In this document: piece by piece, positions 8,807-17,507 of the stretch
How positions within the stretch are numbered: position 1 is the stretch's first letter
How the letters are laid out: each line of letters starts with the position of its first letter
Origin: Pseudomonas fluorescens
GTDB lineage: Bacteria; Pseudomonadota; Gammaproteobacteria; Pseudomonadales; Pseudomonadaceae
Assembly: GCF_000802965.1 (NCBI RefSeq)
Contig: NZ_JSAK01000021.1
Span: 82,873 to 146,872 of the forward strand
Length of the DNA stretch: 64,000 nt
Direction of reading: 5' to 3'
Made by a program: the position numbers and the translations under genes
The notes under the pieces: model-generated
Told to the model about the DNA's origin: nothing
Database searches by the model: none
The model's input: only the letters and a program-made list of their open reading frames with translations

Positions 8807-10092
8807 TGCGGTTTCTTATCCGAAAAGCTTTCCGATGAGCCCTCACCGAGGGCAAAGAGTTCCTGAGCCATCGCCAGCGCATCGAGGCGACCTTCGGCAG
8901 AGAGCTTTTTCAACTGCACGCTCGGTGCGTGCAACAGTTTGTTGGTCAGTCCACGCGCCAGTTGCACCAGCACGTCTTCGGCACTGGCACCGTTGGCCAG
9001 CAGGCGTTGGGCCTTTTGCAATTCTTCGTCGCGCAGGCGTTCACTTTGTTGACGATAGGCCTTGAGCACATCCACCGCCGCCAATTCGCGCAGGCGCACC
9101 ATGAAATCTTCAGCACCGACCGAGACCATCTCTTCGGCCGCTTGCGCGGCACCCTGACGGCTCTTCAGGTTTTCGGCGACCACTTCGTGGAGATCGTCGA
9201 CGCTGTACAAGTAAACGTCGTCCAACTCGCCGACTTCGGGCTCGATATCCCGTGGAACAGCGATATCCACCATAAAAATCGGCTTGTGCTTGCGCAACTT
9301 CAAAGCGCTTTCTACCGCACCTTTGCCGAGAATCGGCAACTGGCTGGCGGTGGAGCTGATGACGATGTCACTGCGCACCAGTTCCGCCGGAATGTCCGAT
9401 AGCAGCACCGCGTGGGCGCCGAACTGTTCGGCCAGGGTGCTCGCCCGTTCCAGCGTGCGATTGGCCACGACGATGCGCTTCACACCAAGGTCATGCAGAT
9501 GGCGGGCGACCAGGGTGATGGTCTCGCCGGCGCCGATCAACAGGGCCTGGCTGCGTTGCAAATCGCTGAAAATCTGTTTCGCCAGGCTGACCGCGGCAAA
9601 CGCCACGGACACCGGGTTTTCCCCGATGGCAGTATCAGTGCGCACTTGCTTGGCGGCATTGAACGTCGCCTGGAACAAGCGCCCGAGCAGCGGGCCGATG
9701 GTGCCGGCCTCACGCGCCACGGCGTAGGCGGATTTCATCTGGCCGAGGATCTGCGGCTCGCCCAACACCAGCGAATCGAGCCCGGAAGCCACCCGCATCA
9801 TGTGACGAACTGCCGCATCATCTTCGTGCACATAACTGCTCGCGCGCAGTTCTTCGAGGCTCAAATGATGATATTCGGCCAGCCAGCGCAACACGATATC
9901 CGCCGACAGGTGATCCTGTTCTATATAGAGCTCACTGCGATTGCAGGTGGAGAGGATCGCAGCTTCGCGGCTGTCGGTGAGTCGGCAGAGCTGCTGCAAG
10001 GCCTCCACCAGCTGCTCAGGGGTAAAGGCCACGCGCTCGCGGACGTCTACTGAAGCAGTCTTGTGGTTAATACCGAGTGCAAGGAAGGCCAT
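8803..10092 (-). CDS. hemA: Glutamyl-tRNA reductase
   Basis: 429 aa; the first committed step of C5-pathway tetrapyrrole synthesis, reducing Glu-tRNA to glutamate-1-semialdehyde with NADPH. Seen: catalytic Cys in STCNRSELY (about residue 50), GLDSLVLGEPQILGQ, the NADPH-binding GAGETITL, and the C-terminal dimerisation helices. First gene of the leftward operon. Divergent from the TPR lipoprotein gene across a 345-base gap. Confidence 0.97.
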   Translation of the reverse strand: MAFLALGINHKTASVDVRERVAFTPEQLVEALQQLCRLTDSREAAILSTCNRSELYIEQDHLSADIVLRWLAEYHHLSLEELRASSYVHEDDAAVRHMMRVASGLDSLVLGEPQILGQMKSAYAVAREAGTIGPLLGRLFQATFNAAKQVRTDTAIGENPVSVAFAAVSLAKQIFSDLQRSQALLIGAGETITLVARHLHDLGVKRIVVANRTLERASTLAEQFGAHAVLLSDIPAELVRSDIVISSTASQLPILGKGAVESALKLRKHKPIFMVDIAVPRDIEPEVGELDDVYLYSVDDLHEVVAENLKSRQGAAQAAEEMVSVGAEDFMVRLRELAAVDVLKAYRQQSERLRDEELQKAQRLLANGASAEDVLVQLARGLTNKLLHAPSVQLKKLSAEGRLDALAMAQELFALGEGSSESFSDKKPQ

Positions 10093-10241
10093 TCAAAGTC
10101 GCTGATGGTGACGTGAAGCCGGCAATTGTCCTACTTCGTCAGATTCAGAACAACTACTCGATCTCTATCACCCTGGTAGATGACGTCCGAGCTTGCGAGC
10201 GGTTCTCGTTTACACAACTTTTGATCCACACACCGCCCTTT

Positions 10242-10340
10242 GTAGAAGCCGGCTTGCTGGCAATGGTCGTAAACGATGACGCATTTATTCTGGAAAAGAC
10301 GCGACGCCTGCAAGTCCATCGCCAGCAAGCCGGCTCCTGC
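10242..10340. repeat. REP/BIME palindrome (GCCGGCTTGCTGGC type)
   Basis: Inverted units AGCCGGCTTGCTGGC and GCCAGCAAGCCGGCT about 65 bases apart in the hemA/TPR-lipoprotein divergent gap. The same family recurs at 17,414. The remainder of this 345-base gap must hold the hemA and TPR-lipoprotein promoters, but I could not identify convincing boxes. Confidence 0.8.
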
Positions 10341-10437
10341 AGGAGCGCGCGCTCGTTTGAAATCAGTTCGGCGGTTATGTTTGCCACAAAGCTTGTGTCA
10401 TGATGATCCGACCGCAGGTTAGTCGTCCTTTTCCTAT

Positions 10438-12162
10438 ATGAATAGATCCTCCGCGTTGCTCCTCGCCTTTGTCTTGCTCAGCGGCTGCCAAGCCTTGGCG
10501 CCCGTGTCGACGGACGACCCGTCGCCGGTCGAAAGCAGCACTCCGGCACCTGAAAAGCCCAAGGTTTACAGCTCGTTCAGCGAAGACACGGTCTTCAGCC
10601 TGCTGAGCGCCGAGCTGGCTGGTCAGCGCAATCGTTTCGACATTGCCCTGGACAACTATGTCACCCAGGCCATCAATACCCAGGATCCGGGCATCTCCGA
10701 GCGCGCATTCCGCATTGCCGAGTACCTGGGCGCCGATCAGGCTGCCCTCGATACCGCGCTGATCTGGGCGAAAAACGCCCCGGACGACCTCGAAGCGCAG
10801 CGGGCAGCCGCCGTGCAACTGGCACGCGCCGGGCGCTATGACGACTCCATGGTTTATATGGAGAAAGTCCTGCTGGGCAAGGGCGACACCCATTTCGACT
10901 TTCTCGCCCTGTCCGCGGCCGATACCGACCAGGACACGCGTGATGGTCTGATGAAAAGTTTCGACCGCCTGCTGCAACGCCACCCGAACAATAGTCAGCT
11001 GATTTTCGGCAAGGCTTTGTTGATGCAACAGGATGGCGACGCAAAAGGCGCGCTGACCTTGCTGGAAGATAATCCGCCAGACGACGGCGAAATTGCTCCG
11101 ATCCTGCTGCGCGCACGCTTGCTGCAAAGTCTCGATCGCGGCGACGAAGCCTTGCCCCTTCTGCAAAAAAGCATCAAGAAGTACCCGGACGACAAGCGTC
11201 TGCGCCTGACTTACGCGCGCATGCTGGTCGAACAGGACCGCATGGACGACGCCAAAGCCGAATTCTCCAGCCTGGTCCAGCAATACCCGGACGACGACGA
11301 ACTGCGCTACTCCCTGGCACTGGTATGCCTGGAAGCCAAGGCTTGGGACGAAGCCAAAGGCTATCTGGAAGACCTGATCGCCCGGGACAGCCACGTCGAT
11401 TCAGCACATCTGAACCTTGGCCGCATTGCTGAAGAACGCAATGACCCACAAGGCGCACTCATCGAATACGGCCAGGTCGGCCCTGGCAACGATTACCTGC
11501 CGGCGCAGCTGCGTCAGGCCGACATCTTGATGAGTAACGGCAAGACCGCCGAAGCCCAGCGCAAGCTGGCGGCAGAACGTGACCAGCAACCGGATTACGC
11601 GATTCAGCTGTACCTGATCGAAGCCGAAACCCTGTCCGCCAATAAACAGGGCGACAAGGGATGGCAAGTCCTGGACCAAGCCCTGCAAAAATACCCGGAC
11701 GACCTGAATCTGCTCTACACCCGGGCCATGCAGGCGGAAAAACGCAATGACCTGGCGCAAATGGAGAAAGACCTGCGCCTGATCATCAAACGCGACCCGG
11801 ACAATGCCATGGCGTTGAACGCCCTCGGCTACACCCTCTCCGACCGCACCACGCGTTACGCTGAAGCCAAGGCCCTGATCGAACAGGCACACAAGATCAA
11901 TCCGGAAGACCCTGCTGTCCTCGACAGCCTCGGCTGGGTGAATTACCGCCTGGGCAATCTCGATGAGGCCGAACGTTACCTGCGCCTGGCGCTGGAGCGT
12001 TTCCCCGATCAGGAAGTCGCCGCACACCTGGGCGAAGTCCTCTGGGCCAACGGCAAGCAACGCGAAGCCAAACAAATCTGGGGCAAGTTCCTCAAGGAAC
12101 AACCTGACAGCCCAACCCTGCGCAGCACCATCAAGCGCCTGACCGGATCAGAGACTCTTTAA
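10438..12162 (+). CDS. TPR-repeat outer-membrane lipoprotein
   Basis: 574 aa. The N-terminus has a lipoprotein signal with lipobox LLSGC (Cys near residue 17), then a Pro/Ser linker and many tetratricopeptide-like helical repeats from about residue 45 to the end (for example LDSLGWVNYRLGNLDEAERY near 500). It occupies the same slot as PA4667 beside hemA and lolB, and likely scaffolds an envelope complex, though its partner is unknown. lolB follows after 4 bases. Confidence 0.9.
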   Translation: MNRSSALLLAFVLLSGCQALAPVSTDDPSPVESSTPAPEKPKVYSSFSEDTVFSLLSAELAGQRNRFDIALDNYVTQAINTQDPGISERAFRIAEYLGADQAALDTALIWAKNAPDDLEAQRAAAVQLARAGRYDDSMVYMEKVLLGKGDTHFDFLALSAADTDQDTRDGLMKSFDRLLQRHPNNSQLIFGKALLMQQDGDAKGALTLLEDNPPDDGEIAPILLRARLLQSLDRGDEALPLLQKSIKKYPDDKRLRLTYARMLVEQDRMDDAKAEFSSLVQQYPDDDELRYSLALVCLEAKAWDEAKGYLEDLIARDSHVDSAHLNLGRIAEERNDPQGALIEYGQVGPGNDYLPAQLRQADILMSNGKTAEAQRKLAAERDQQPDYAIQLYLIEAETLSANKQGDKGWQVLDQALQKYPDDLNLLYTRAMQAEKRNDLAQMEKDLRLIIKRDPDNAMALNALGYTLSDRTTRYAEAKALIEQAHKINPEDPAVLDSLGWVNYRLGNLDEAERYLRLALERFPDQEVAAHLGEVLWANGKQREAKQIWGKFLKEQPDSPTLRSTIKRLTGSETL

Positions 12163-12166
12163 GATT

Positions 12167-12784
12167 ATGTTTTTGCGCCACATCATCGTTTTCAGTTTCA
12201 TCGCCCTGCTTGCTGGTTGCGCAGGCTTCGGTGCCCGCGAATCGGTCGAAGGGCACGGCAACCCCGCCCAATGGCGCGAGCACAAACAGCAACTGACCAA
12301 CCTTGATGGTTGGCAGATTGACGGCAAGATCGGCATTCGCGCACCAAAGGATTCCGGCAGCGGCACGCTGTTCTGGCTGCAGCGCCAGGATTATTACGAC
12401 ATCCGCCTGTCCGGCCCGTTGGGTCGCGGCGCGGCGCGCCTGACCGGACGTCCGGGCAAGGTTTCTCTGGAGGTCGCCAACCAGGGGCGCTATGAAGCGG
12501 CGTCCCCGGATGCACTGCTTGAAGAGCAACTGGGCTGGAAACTGCCTGTCGCCAATCTGGCCTGGTGGGTCCGCGGGCTGCCGGCTCCGGACAGTAAAAG
12601 CCGTCTGACACTCGACGCCGACAGCCGCCTGGCCAATCTCGAACAGGACGGTTGGCAAGTCGAATACACCGGCTACACCGAGCAAAACGGCTACTGGCTG
12701 CCCGAGCGGATCAAACTGCACGGCACCGACCTTGATGTCACGCTAGTGATCAAGGCCTGGCAACCACGCAAATTGGGGCAATAA
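12167..12784 (+). CDS. lolB: Outer-membrane lipoprotein LolB
   Basis: 205 aa. It accepts lipoproteins from periplasmic LolA and inserts them in the outer membrane. Lipobox LLAGC at the N-terminus, then the LolB core: WREHKQQL, WQIDGKIGIR, SGTLFWLQ, LSGPLGRGAARL and LAWWVRGLP. ispE begins 1 base after its stop codon, an arrangement conserved in Pseudomonas. Confidence 0.95.
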   Translation: MFLRHIIVFSFIALLAGCAGFGARESVEGHGNPAQWREHKQQLTNLDGWQIDGKIGIRAPKDSGSGTLFWLQRQDYYDIRLSGPLGRGAARLTGRPGKVSLEVANQGRYEAASPDALLEEQLGWKLPVANLAWWVRGLPAPDSKSRLTLDADSRLANLEQDGWQVEYTGYTEQNGYWLPERIKLHGTDLDVTLVIKAWQPRKLGQ

Positions 12785-12785
12785 A

Positions 12786-13637
12786 ATGCCAGCCAGTCGC
12801 CTGACCCTGCCATCCCCGGCCAAGCTTAATTTGATGCTGCACATTCTGGGTCGTCGTGAAGACGGTTACCACGAGTTGCAAACGCTGTTTCAATTTCTCG
12901 ACTACGGCGATGAGATCACATTCGCCGTGCGCGACGATGGCGTCATTCATCTGCATACCGAATTCGACGGCGTCCCGCACGACAGTAACCTGATCGTCAA
13001 AGCCGCAAAAAAACTCCAGGAGCAATCGGGCTGCTCGCTCGGGATTGATATCTGGATCGACAAGATTCTGCCCATGGGCGGTGGAATCGGTGGCGGCAGT
13101 TCGAACGCCGCGACGACCCTGCTGGGCCTGAACCACCTTTGGCAATTGGGCTGGGACGAGGATCGACTGGCCGCTCTGGGGCTAACGCTTGGCGCCGATG
13201 TCCCGGTTTTCGTACGTGGCCATGCGGCTTTCGCCGAGGGTGTGGGGGAGAAACTGACCCCTGAATACCCGGAAGAACCGTGGTATCTGGTGCTCGTACC
13301 GCAAGTCTCTGTAAGTACGGCAGAAATTTTTTCAGATCCGTTGTTGACACGTAACACGCCGCCCATTAAAGTGCGCCCCGTTCCCAAGGGAAACAGTCGA
13401 AACGACTGCTTGCCGGTAGTAGCAAGGCGTTATCCAGAGGTACGTAACGCATTGAATTTGTTAGGTAAATTTACCGAAGCAAAACTCACCGGAACTGGAA
13501 GTTGTGTGTTTGGGGGCTTCCCAAGCAAAGCTGAAGCTGATAAAGTCTCGGCCCTTCTTACAGAGACCCTTACAGGTTTTGTAGCAAAAGGAAGCAACAT
13601 CTCGATGTTGCATCGCAAGCTCCAGAGTCTGCTCTAA
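12786..13637 (+). CDS. ispE: 4-diphosphocytidyl-2-C-methyl-D-erythritol kinase
   Basis: 283 aa GHMP kinase of the MEP isoprenoid pathway. LPSPAKLNLMLHILGRREDGYH is the N-terminal substrate motif, LPMGGGIGGGSSNAA (about residues 95-109) is the ATP loop, and the C-terminal LTGTGSCVFGGF motif is present. The last third is visibly AT-richer than the first two thirds and contains a consensus-like internal promoter for the downstream tRNA-Gln/prs unit. Confidence 0.96.
   Translation: MPASRLTLPSPAKLNLMLHILGRREDGYHELQTLFQFLDYGDEITFAVRDDGVIHLHTEFDGVPHDSNLIVKAAKKLQEQSGCSLGIDIWIDKILPMGGGIGGGSSNAATTLLGLNHLWQLGWDEDRLAALGLTLGADVPVFVRGHAAFAEGVGEKLTPEYPEEPWYLVLVPQVSVSTAEIFSDPLLTRNTPPIKVRPVPKGNSRNDCLPVVARRYPEVRNALNLLGKFTEAKLTGTGSCVFGGFPSKAEADKVSALLTETLTGFVAKGSNISMLHRKLQSLL
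13344..13372 (+). promoter_or_regulatory. Candidate sigma-70 promoter inside ispE
   Basis: TTGACA at 13344-13349, a 17-base spacer, TAAAGT at 13367-13372, then a GC-rich discriminator (GCGCCCC). A perfect CAGTCG-AAA-CGACTG hairpin follows at about 13395-13409. It would drive tRNA-Gln and prs from within ispE. Predicted by pattern only. Confidence 0.5.
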
Positions 13638-13673
13638 AGGAATCGATTACTGGGTAATCGTTGCAACAGATAC

Positions 13674-13748
13674 AGGGGCGTCGCCAAGCGGTAAGGCAGC
13701 AGGTTTTGATCCTGCCATGCGTTGGTTCGAATCCAGCCGCCCCTGCCA
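13674..13748 (+). tRNA. tRNA-Gln (TTG)
   Basis: 75 nt including encoded CCA. The 7-bp acceptor AGGGGCG/CGCCCCT pairs perfectly, the anticodon loop TTTTGAT gives anticodon TTG, and the T arm has GGTTCGAATCC. It sits in the conserved ispE-tRNA-Gln-prs order. A small CGATTAC-TGG-GTAATCG hairpin lies just upstream at 13644-13660. Confidence 0.96.
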
Positions 13749-13793
13749 TTTTCTATACTCATCCAGGTTACCCTCAGCCTCTAGGTACTGCGC

Positions 13794-14735
13794 GTGTCCA
13801 AGATGATGGTCTTTACGGGGAATGCTAACCCCGATCTGGCTCGACGTGTCGTACGTCAGCTGCATATCCCTCTCGGTGACATCTCCGTCGGTAAATTCTC
13901 CGACGGCGAAATTACAGCCGAGATCAATGAAAACGTTCGCGGTAAAGACGTTTTCATTATTCAGCCGACTTGCGCTCCGACCAACGATAACCTGATGGAA
14001 CTGGTAGTGATGGCTGATGCCTTCCGCCGCTCCTCGGCTACTCGTATCACTGCTGTTATTCCTTACTTTGGTTATGCCCGTCAGGATCGCCGTCCGCGTT
14101 CCGCACGTGTGGCTATCAGCGCGAAAGTCGTTGCTGACATGCTTACCGTAGTCGGCATCGACCGTGTTCTCACGGTTGATCTGCATGCTGACCAAATCCA
14201 GGGTTTCTTCGATATTCCGGTAGATAACATCTACGGCTCCCCGGTTCTGGTGGATGACATTGAAGATCAGCGCTTCGAAAACCTGATGATCGTGTCCCCG
14301 GACATTGGTGGCGTCGTGCGTGCACGTGCTGTTGCCAAGTCGCTGGGCGTGGACCTCGGGATCATCGACAAACGCCGTGAGAAAGCCAATCACTCTGAAG
14401 TGATGCATATCATCGGTGATGTCGAAGGGCGTACCTGTATTCTGGTCGATGACATGGTCGATACCGCCGGCACCCTGTGCCACGCGGCCAAGGCCTTGAA
14501 AGAGCATGGCGCTGCCAAGGTTTTCGCCTACTGCACGCACCCTGTGCTGTCGGGTCGGGCGATCGAAAACATTGAAAATTCCGTGCTGGACGAGTTGGTG
14601 GTGACTAACACCATCCCGCTGTCCGCTGCAGCACAAGCCTGTGCGCGTATCCGCCAACTGGATATCGCACCGGTAGTTGCCGAGGCGGTCCGCCGCATCA
14701 GCAATGAAGAATCGATCAGCGCGATGTTCCGCTAA
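13794..14735 (+). CDS. prs: Ribose-phosphate pyrophosphokinase
   Basis: 313 aa from GTG 13794. It makes PRPP from ribose 5-phosphate and ATP for nucleotides, histidine and tryptophan. Seen: FTGNANPDLA, FSDGE, the ATP motif YARQDRR, DLHADQIQGFF, KRR, and the PRPP-binding VDDMVDTAGTL. The GTG start gives the standard Pseudomonas length. A strong terminator follows. Confidence 0.97.
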   Translation: MSKMMVFTGNANPDLARRVVRQLHIPLGDISVGKFSDGEITAEINENVRGKDVFIIQPTCAPTNDNLMELVVMADAFRRSSATRITAVIPYFGYARQDRRPRSARVAISAKVVADMLTVVGIDRVLTVDLHADQIQGFFDIPVDNIYGSPVLVDDIEDQRFENLMIVSPDIGGVVRARAVAKSLGVDLGIIDKRREKANHSEVMHIIGDVEGRTCILVDDMVDTAGTLCHAAKALKEHGAAKVFAYCTHPVLSGRAIENIENSVLDELVVTNTIPLSAAAQACARIRQLDIAPVVAEAVRRISNEESISAMFR

Positions 14736-14774
14736 GGGCCCTGCCCTTCTCGAAATGTCTCGTTGACGAAAAGC

Positions 14775-14812
14775 GCCCCGCCCCGGCATTCCTGTCGGGG
14801 CGGGGCTTTTTT
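14775..14812 (+). terminator. Intrinsic terminator after prs
   Basis: An 11-bp perfect GC stem (GCCCCGCCCCG / CGGGGCGGGGC) with a 10-base loop, followed by six T residues. Confidence 0.92.
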
Positions 14813-14877
14813 GCCCATATCGCCTTTAGCGCTGGTCGCAAACGCTGGGGCGAGTGTGGTTATTTTGGAGATACAAC

Positions 14878-15477
14878 ATGAACGATTTTACTCTGAATGC
14901 TGAAGTGCGTTCCGACCTGGGGAAAGGTGCGAGCCGCCGCCTGCGTCGTCTCGCAAGCCTGGTTCCAGCTGTAGTTTACGGTGGCGAAAAAGCCCCTGAA
15001 TCCATCAGCATGCTGGCCAAAGAAGTTGCCAAACTGCTCGAAAACGAAGCGGCTTACAGCCACATCATCGAGCTGAACGTTGGCGGCACCAAGCAAAACG
15101 TAATCATCAAGGCTCTGCAGCGTCACCCGGCCAAAGGCCACGTGATGCACGCTGACTTCGTACGCGTTGTAGCTGGCCAGAAACTGACCGCTATCGTGCC
15201 TGTACACTTCGTTGGCGAAGAAGCTCCGATCAAGAAAGGCGGCGAAGTTTCGCACGTTGTTGCCGAGATCGAAGTGACCTGCCTGCCAAAAGACCTGCCT
15301 GAATTCATCGAAGTCGACCTGGCTAACGCCGAAATCGGCTCGATCATTCACCTGTCTGACCTCAAAGCCCCTAAAGGCGTTGAGTTCGTTGCTCTGGCAC
15401 ACGGTGATGACAAGGCTGTTGCCAACGTTCACGCTCCACGTGTTGCTCCAGAAGCTACCGAAGGCGCTGCAGAGTAA
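14878..15477 (+). CDS. rplY: 50S ribosomal protein L25 (general stress protein Ctc form)
   Basis: 200 aa, the long TL5/CTC form of L25 that binds 5S rRNA. ATG 14878 is preceded by GGAG. N-terminal L25 domain about 1-92 (LGKGASRRLRR, VVYGG), C-terminal beta domain about 95-185 (VHFVGEEAP, EIEVTCLPKDLPEFIEVD). Codon use is that of a highly expressed gene. Confidence 0.95.
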   Translation: MNDFTLNAEVRSDLGKGASRRLRRLASLVPAVVYGGEKAPESISMLAKEVAKLLENEAAYSHIIELNVGGTKQNVIIKALQRHPAKGHVMHADFVRVVAGQKLTAIVPVHFVGEEAPIKKGGEVSHVVAEIEVTCLPKDLPEFIEVDLANAEIGSIIHLSDLKAPKGVEFVALAHGDDKAVANVHAPRVAPEATEGAAE

Positions 15478-15647
15478 TTCACTCTGTGAAGCCGGAGTGA
15501 TCAAGTAACATCGCGGACTGGAACGTAGCGAGAAAGCGGGCGAGAACGCGGAGTTTACATCATGGTAAATGAGCATTTTTCGTCCACTTTCGCCGCTCTC
15601 CCTGATTGCGGCGATGTTATCCAACACTCCAAGGAAGGGCCCCTATC

Positions 15648-16232
15648 GTGACTGCCATCAAACTGATCGTTGGCCTGGGAAATCCAGGTGCTGAATACGA
15701 ACAGACCCGGCATAACGCAGGGGCCCTTTTTGTTGAGCGCATCGCGAACGCACAAGGCGTCAATCTTGTGGCCGATCGCAAATATTTCGGCCTGACCGGG
15801 CGCTATTCGCATCAGGGTCAGGATGTTCGTCTGCTGATTCCCACCACGTACATGAACCGCAGCGGCCAGGCTGTAGCGGCTCTCGCTGGTTTCTTCCGCA
15901 TCAAGCCTGAAGAAATCCTCGTGGCGCACGACGAACTCGATCTGCCTCCGGGCGTTGCCAAGCTCAAACAGGGCGGCGGCCATGGCGGTCACAACGGGTT
16001 GCGCGACATCATTGCGCAACTGGGCAATCAGAATACTTTCTACCGTCTGCGGCTTGGCATCGGCCACCCGGGCGTCGCCAGTATGGTTTCAAATTTCGTC
16101 CTGGGTCGTGCGCCACGCGCCGAACAGGAAAAACTCGATGCCAGCATCGACTTTGCCCTCGGCGTGCTGCCGGATATCCTCGCCGGTGAATGGAACCGCG
16201 CGATGAAAAACCTGCACAGCCAGAAGGCCTGA
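15648..16232 (+). CDS. pth: Peptidyl-tRNA hydrolase
   Basis: 194 aa from GTG 15648. It recycles peptidyl-tRNA. Seen: LIVGLGNPGAEYEQTRHNAG (catalytic His in TRHNAG, Asn before it), YMNRSGQAV, HDELDLP and GGHGGHNGLRDI. An upstream in-frame extension to 15606 lacks support. The 170-base gap after rplY contains complementary AACATCGC and GCGATGTT segments that could fold the leader. Confidence 0.95.
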   Translation: MTAIKLIVGLGNPGAEYEQTRHNAGALFVERIANAQGVNLVADRKYFGLTGRYSHQGQDVRLLIPTTYMNRSGQAVAALAGFFRIKPEEILVAHDELDLPPGVAKLKQGGGHGGHNGLRDIIAQLGNQNTFYRLRLGIGHPGVASMVSNFVLGRAPRAEQEKLDASIDFALGVLPDILAGEWNRAMKNLHSQKA

Positions 16233-16254
16233 CTCTTATCCGAGGGGAAACACC

Positions 16255-17355
16255 ATGGGATTCAATTGCGGCATCGTCGGCCTGCCTAACGTCGGCAAGT
16301 CCACCCTGTTCAACGCCCTGACCAAATCCGGGATCGCGGCCGAGAACTTCCCCTTCTGCACCATCGAACCCAACAGCGGTATCGTGCCGATGCCGGATCC
16401 GCGCCTGGAAGCCCTGGCCGCCATCGTCAATCCGAAGCGCATCCTGCCGACCACCATGGAATTCGTCGACATCGCGGGCCTGGTTGCCGGCGCGTCGAAA
16501 GGTGAAGGCCTGGGCAACAAGTTCCTGGCCAACATCCGTGAAACCGATGCCATCGCCCACGTGGTCCGCTGCTTCGAAGACGAGAACGTGATTCACGTCT
16601 CCAACAGCGTCGACCCGAAACGCGACATCGAAATCATCGACCTGGAACTGATCTTCGCCGACCTCGACAGCTGCGAGAAGCAACTGCAGAAAGTCGCGCG
16701 TAACGCCAAGGGTGGTGACAAGGACGCCGTGGTTCAGAAAGGCCTGCTGGAGCAATTGATCGCTCACTTCACCCTCGGCAAGCCTGCGCGCAGCCTGATG
16801 AAAACCATGAGCACCGACGAAAAAGCGGTGATCAAGGGCTTCCACCTGCTGACCACCAAACCGGTCATGTACATCGCCAACGTTGCTGAAGACGGTTTCG
16901 AAAACAACCCGCACCTGGACGTGGTCAAGGCCATCGCCGAAGAAGAAGGCGCCATGGTTGTTCCGGTCTGCAACAAGATCGAAGCGGAAATTGCCGAGCT
17001 TGATGACGGCGAAGAGAAAGACATGTTTCTCGAAGCCCTGGGCCTCGAAGAGCCAGGCCTGAACCGTGTGATCCGCGCCGGCTACGAAATGCTGCACCTG
17101 CAGACCTACTTCACCGCTGGTGTCGAAGAAGTCCGCGCCTGGACCGTCCGCGTCGGCGCCACCGCACCACAAGCCGCTGGCGTGATCCACACCGACTTCG
17201 AAAAAGGCTTCATCCGCGCCGAAGTGATCGCCTACAACGACTTCATCCAGTACAAGGGCGAAGCCGGTACCAAGGAAGCCGGTAAATGGCGTCTGGAAGG
17301 CAAGGACTACATCGTCAAAGACGGCGACGTGATGCACTTCCGCTTCAACGTGTAA
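16255..17355 (+). CDS. ychF: Redox-regulated ATPase YchF (OLA1 family)
   Basis: 366 aa. Universal Obg-related P-loop protein that prefers ATP and binds ribosomes. N-terminal GLPNVGKSTLFNALT is Walker A, DIAGLVAGASKGEGLGN is switch/Walker B, and the C-terminal TGS domain (about residues 280-363) ends in KDGDVMHFRFNV. A GAGGGGAAACACC leader gives a strong ribosome-binding site. The pth-ychF pairing is conserved. Confidence 0.97.
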   Translation: MGFNCGIVGLPNVGKSTLFNALTKSGIAAENFPFCTIEPNSGIVPMPDPRLEALAAIVNPKRILPTTMEFVDIAGLVAGASKGEGLGNKFLANIRETDAIAHVVRCFEDENVIHVSNSVDPKRDIEIIDLELIFADLDSCEKQLQKVARNAKGGDKDAVVQKGLLEQLIAHFTLGKPARSLMKTMSTDEKAVIKGFHLLTTKPVMYIANVAEDGFENNPHLDVVKAIAEEEGAMVVPVCNKIEAEIAELDDGEEKDMFLEALGLEEPGLNRVIRAGYEMLHLQTYFTAGVEEVRAWTVRVGATAPQAAGVIHTDFEKGFIRAEVIAYNDFIQYKGEAGTKEAGKWRLEGKDYIVKDGDVMHFRFNV

Positions 17356-17369
17356 GCGACACGCCAAAC

Positions 17370-17400
17370 AAAAAGCCGCGTTTGATACGCGGTTTTTTTT
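17370..17400 (+). terminator. Intrinsic terminator after ychF
   Basis: CCGCG-TTTGATA-CGCGG stem-loop flanked by A residues at the left and eight T residues at the right. Confidence 0.88.
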
Positions 17401-17413
17401 GCCTGAAATTCCT

Positions 17414-17499
17414 GTAGGGGCCGGCTTGCTGGCGAAAAACGATAACGCGGTGTATCAGACAGACCGCAGCGCCTTTATCGCCAGCAAGCCGGCTCCTAC
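17414..17499. repeat. REP/BIME palindrome (GCCGGCTTGCTGGC type)
   Basis: GTAGGGGCCGGCTTGCTGGC and its inverted copy GCCAGCAAGCCGGCTCCTAC lie in the convergent gap between ychF and the MFS gene. Confidence 0.85.
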
Positions 17500-17507
17500 A
17501 AGGTGGG

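Noticed and set aside
10131..10403. Short frames in the hemA/TPR-lipoprotein gap
   Set aside because: They read through a REP palindrome and have no coding features.
16009..17367. 452-codon frame on the minus strand
   Set aside because: Antisense shadow of ychF and pth.
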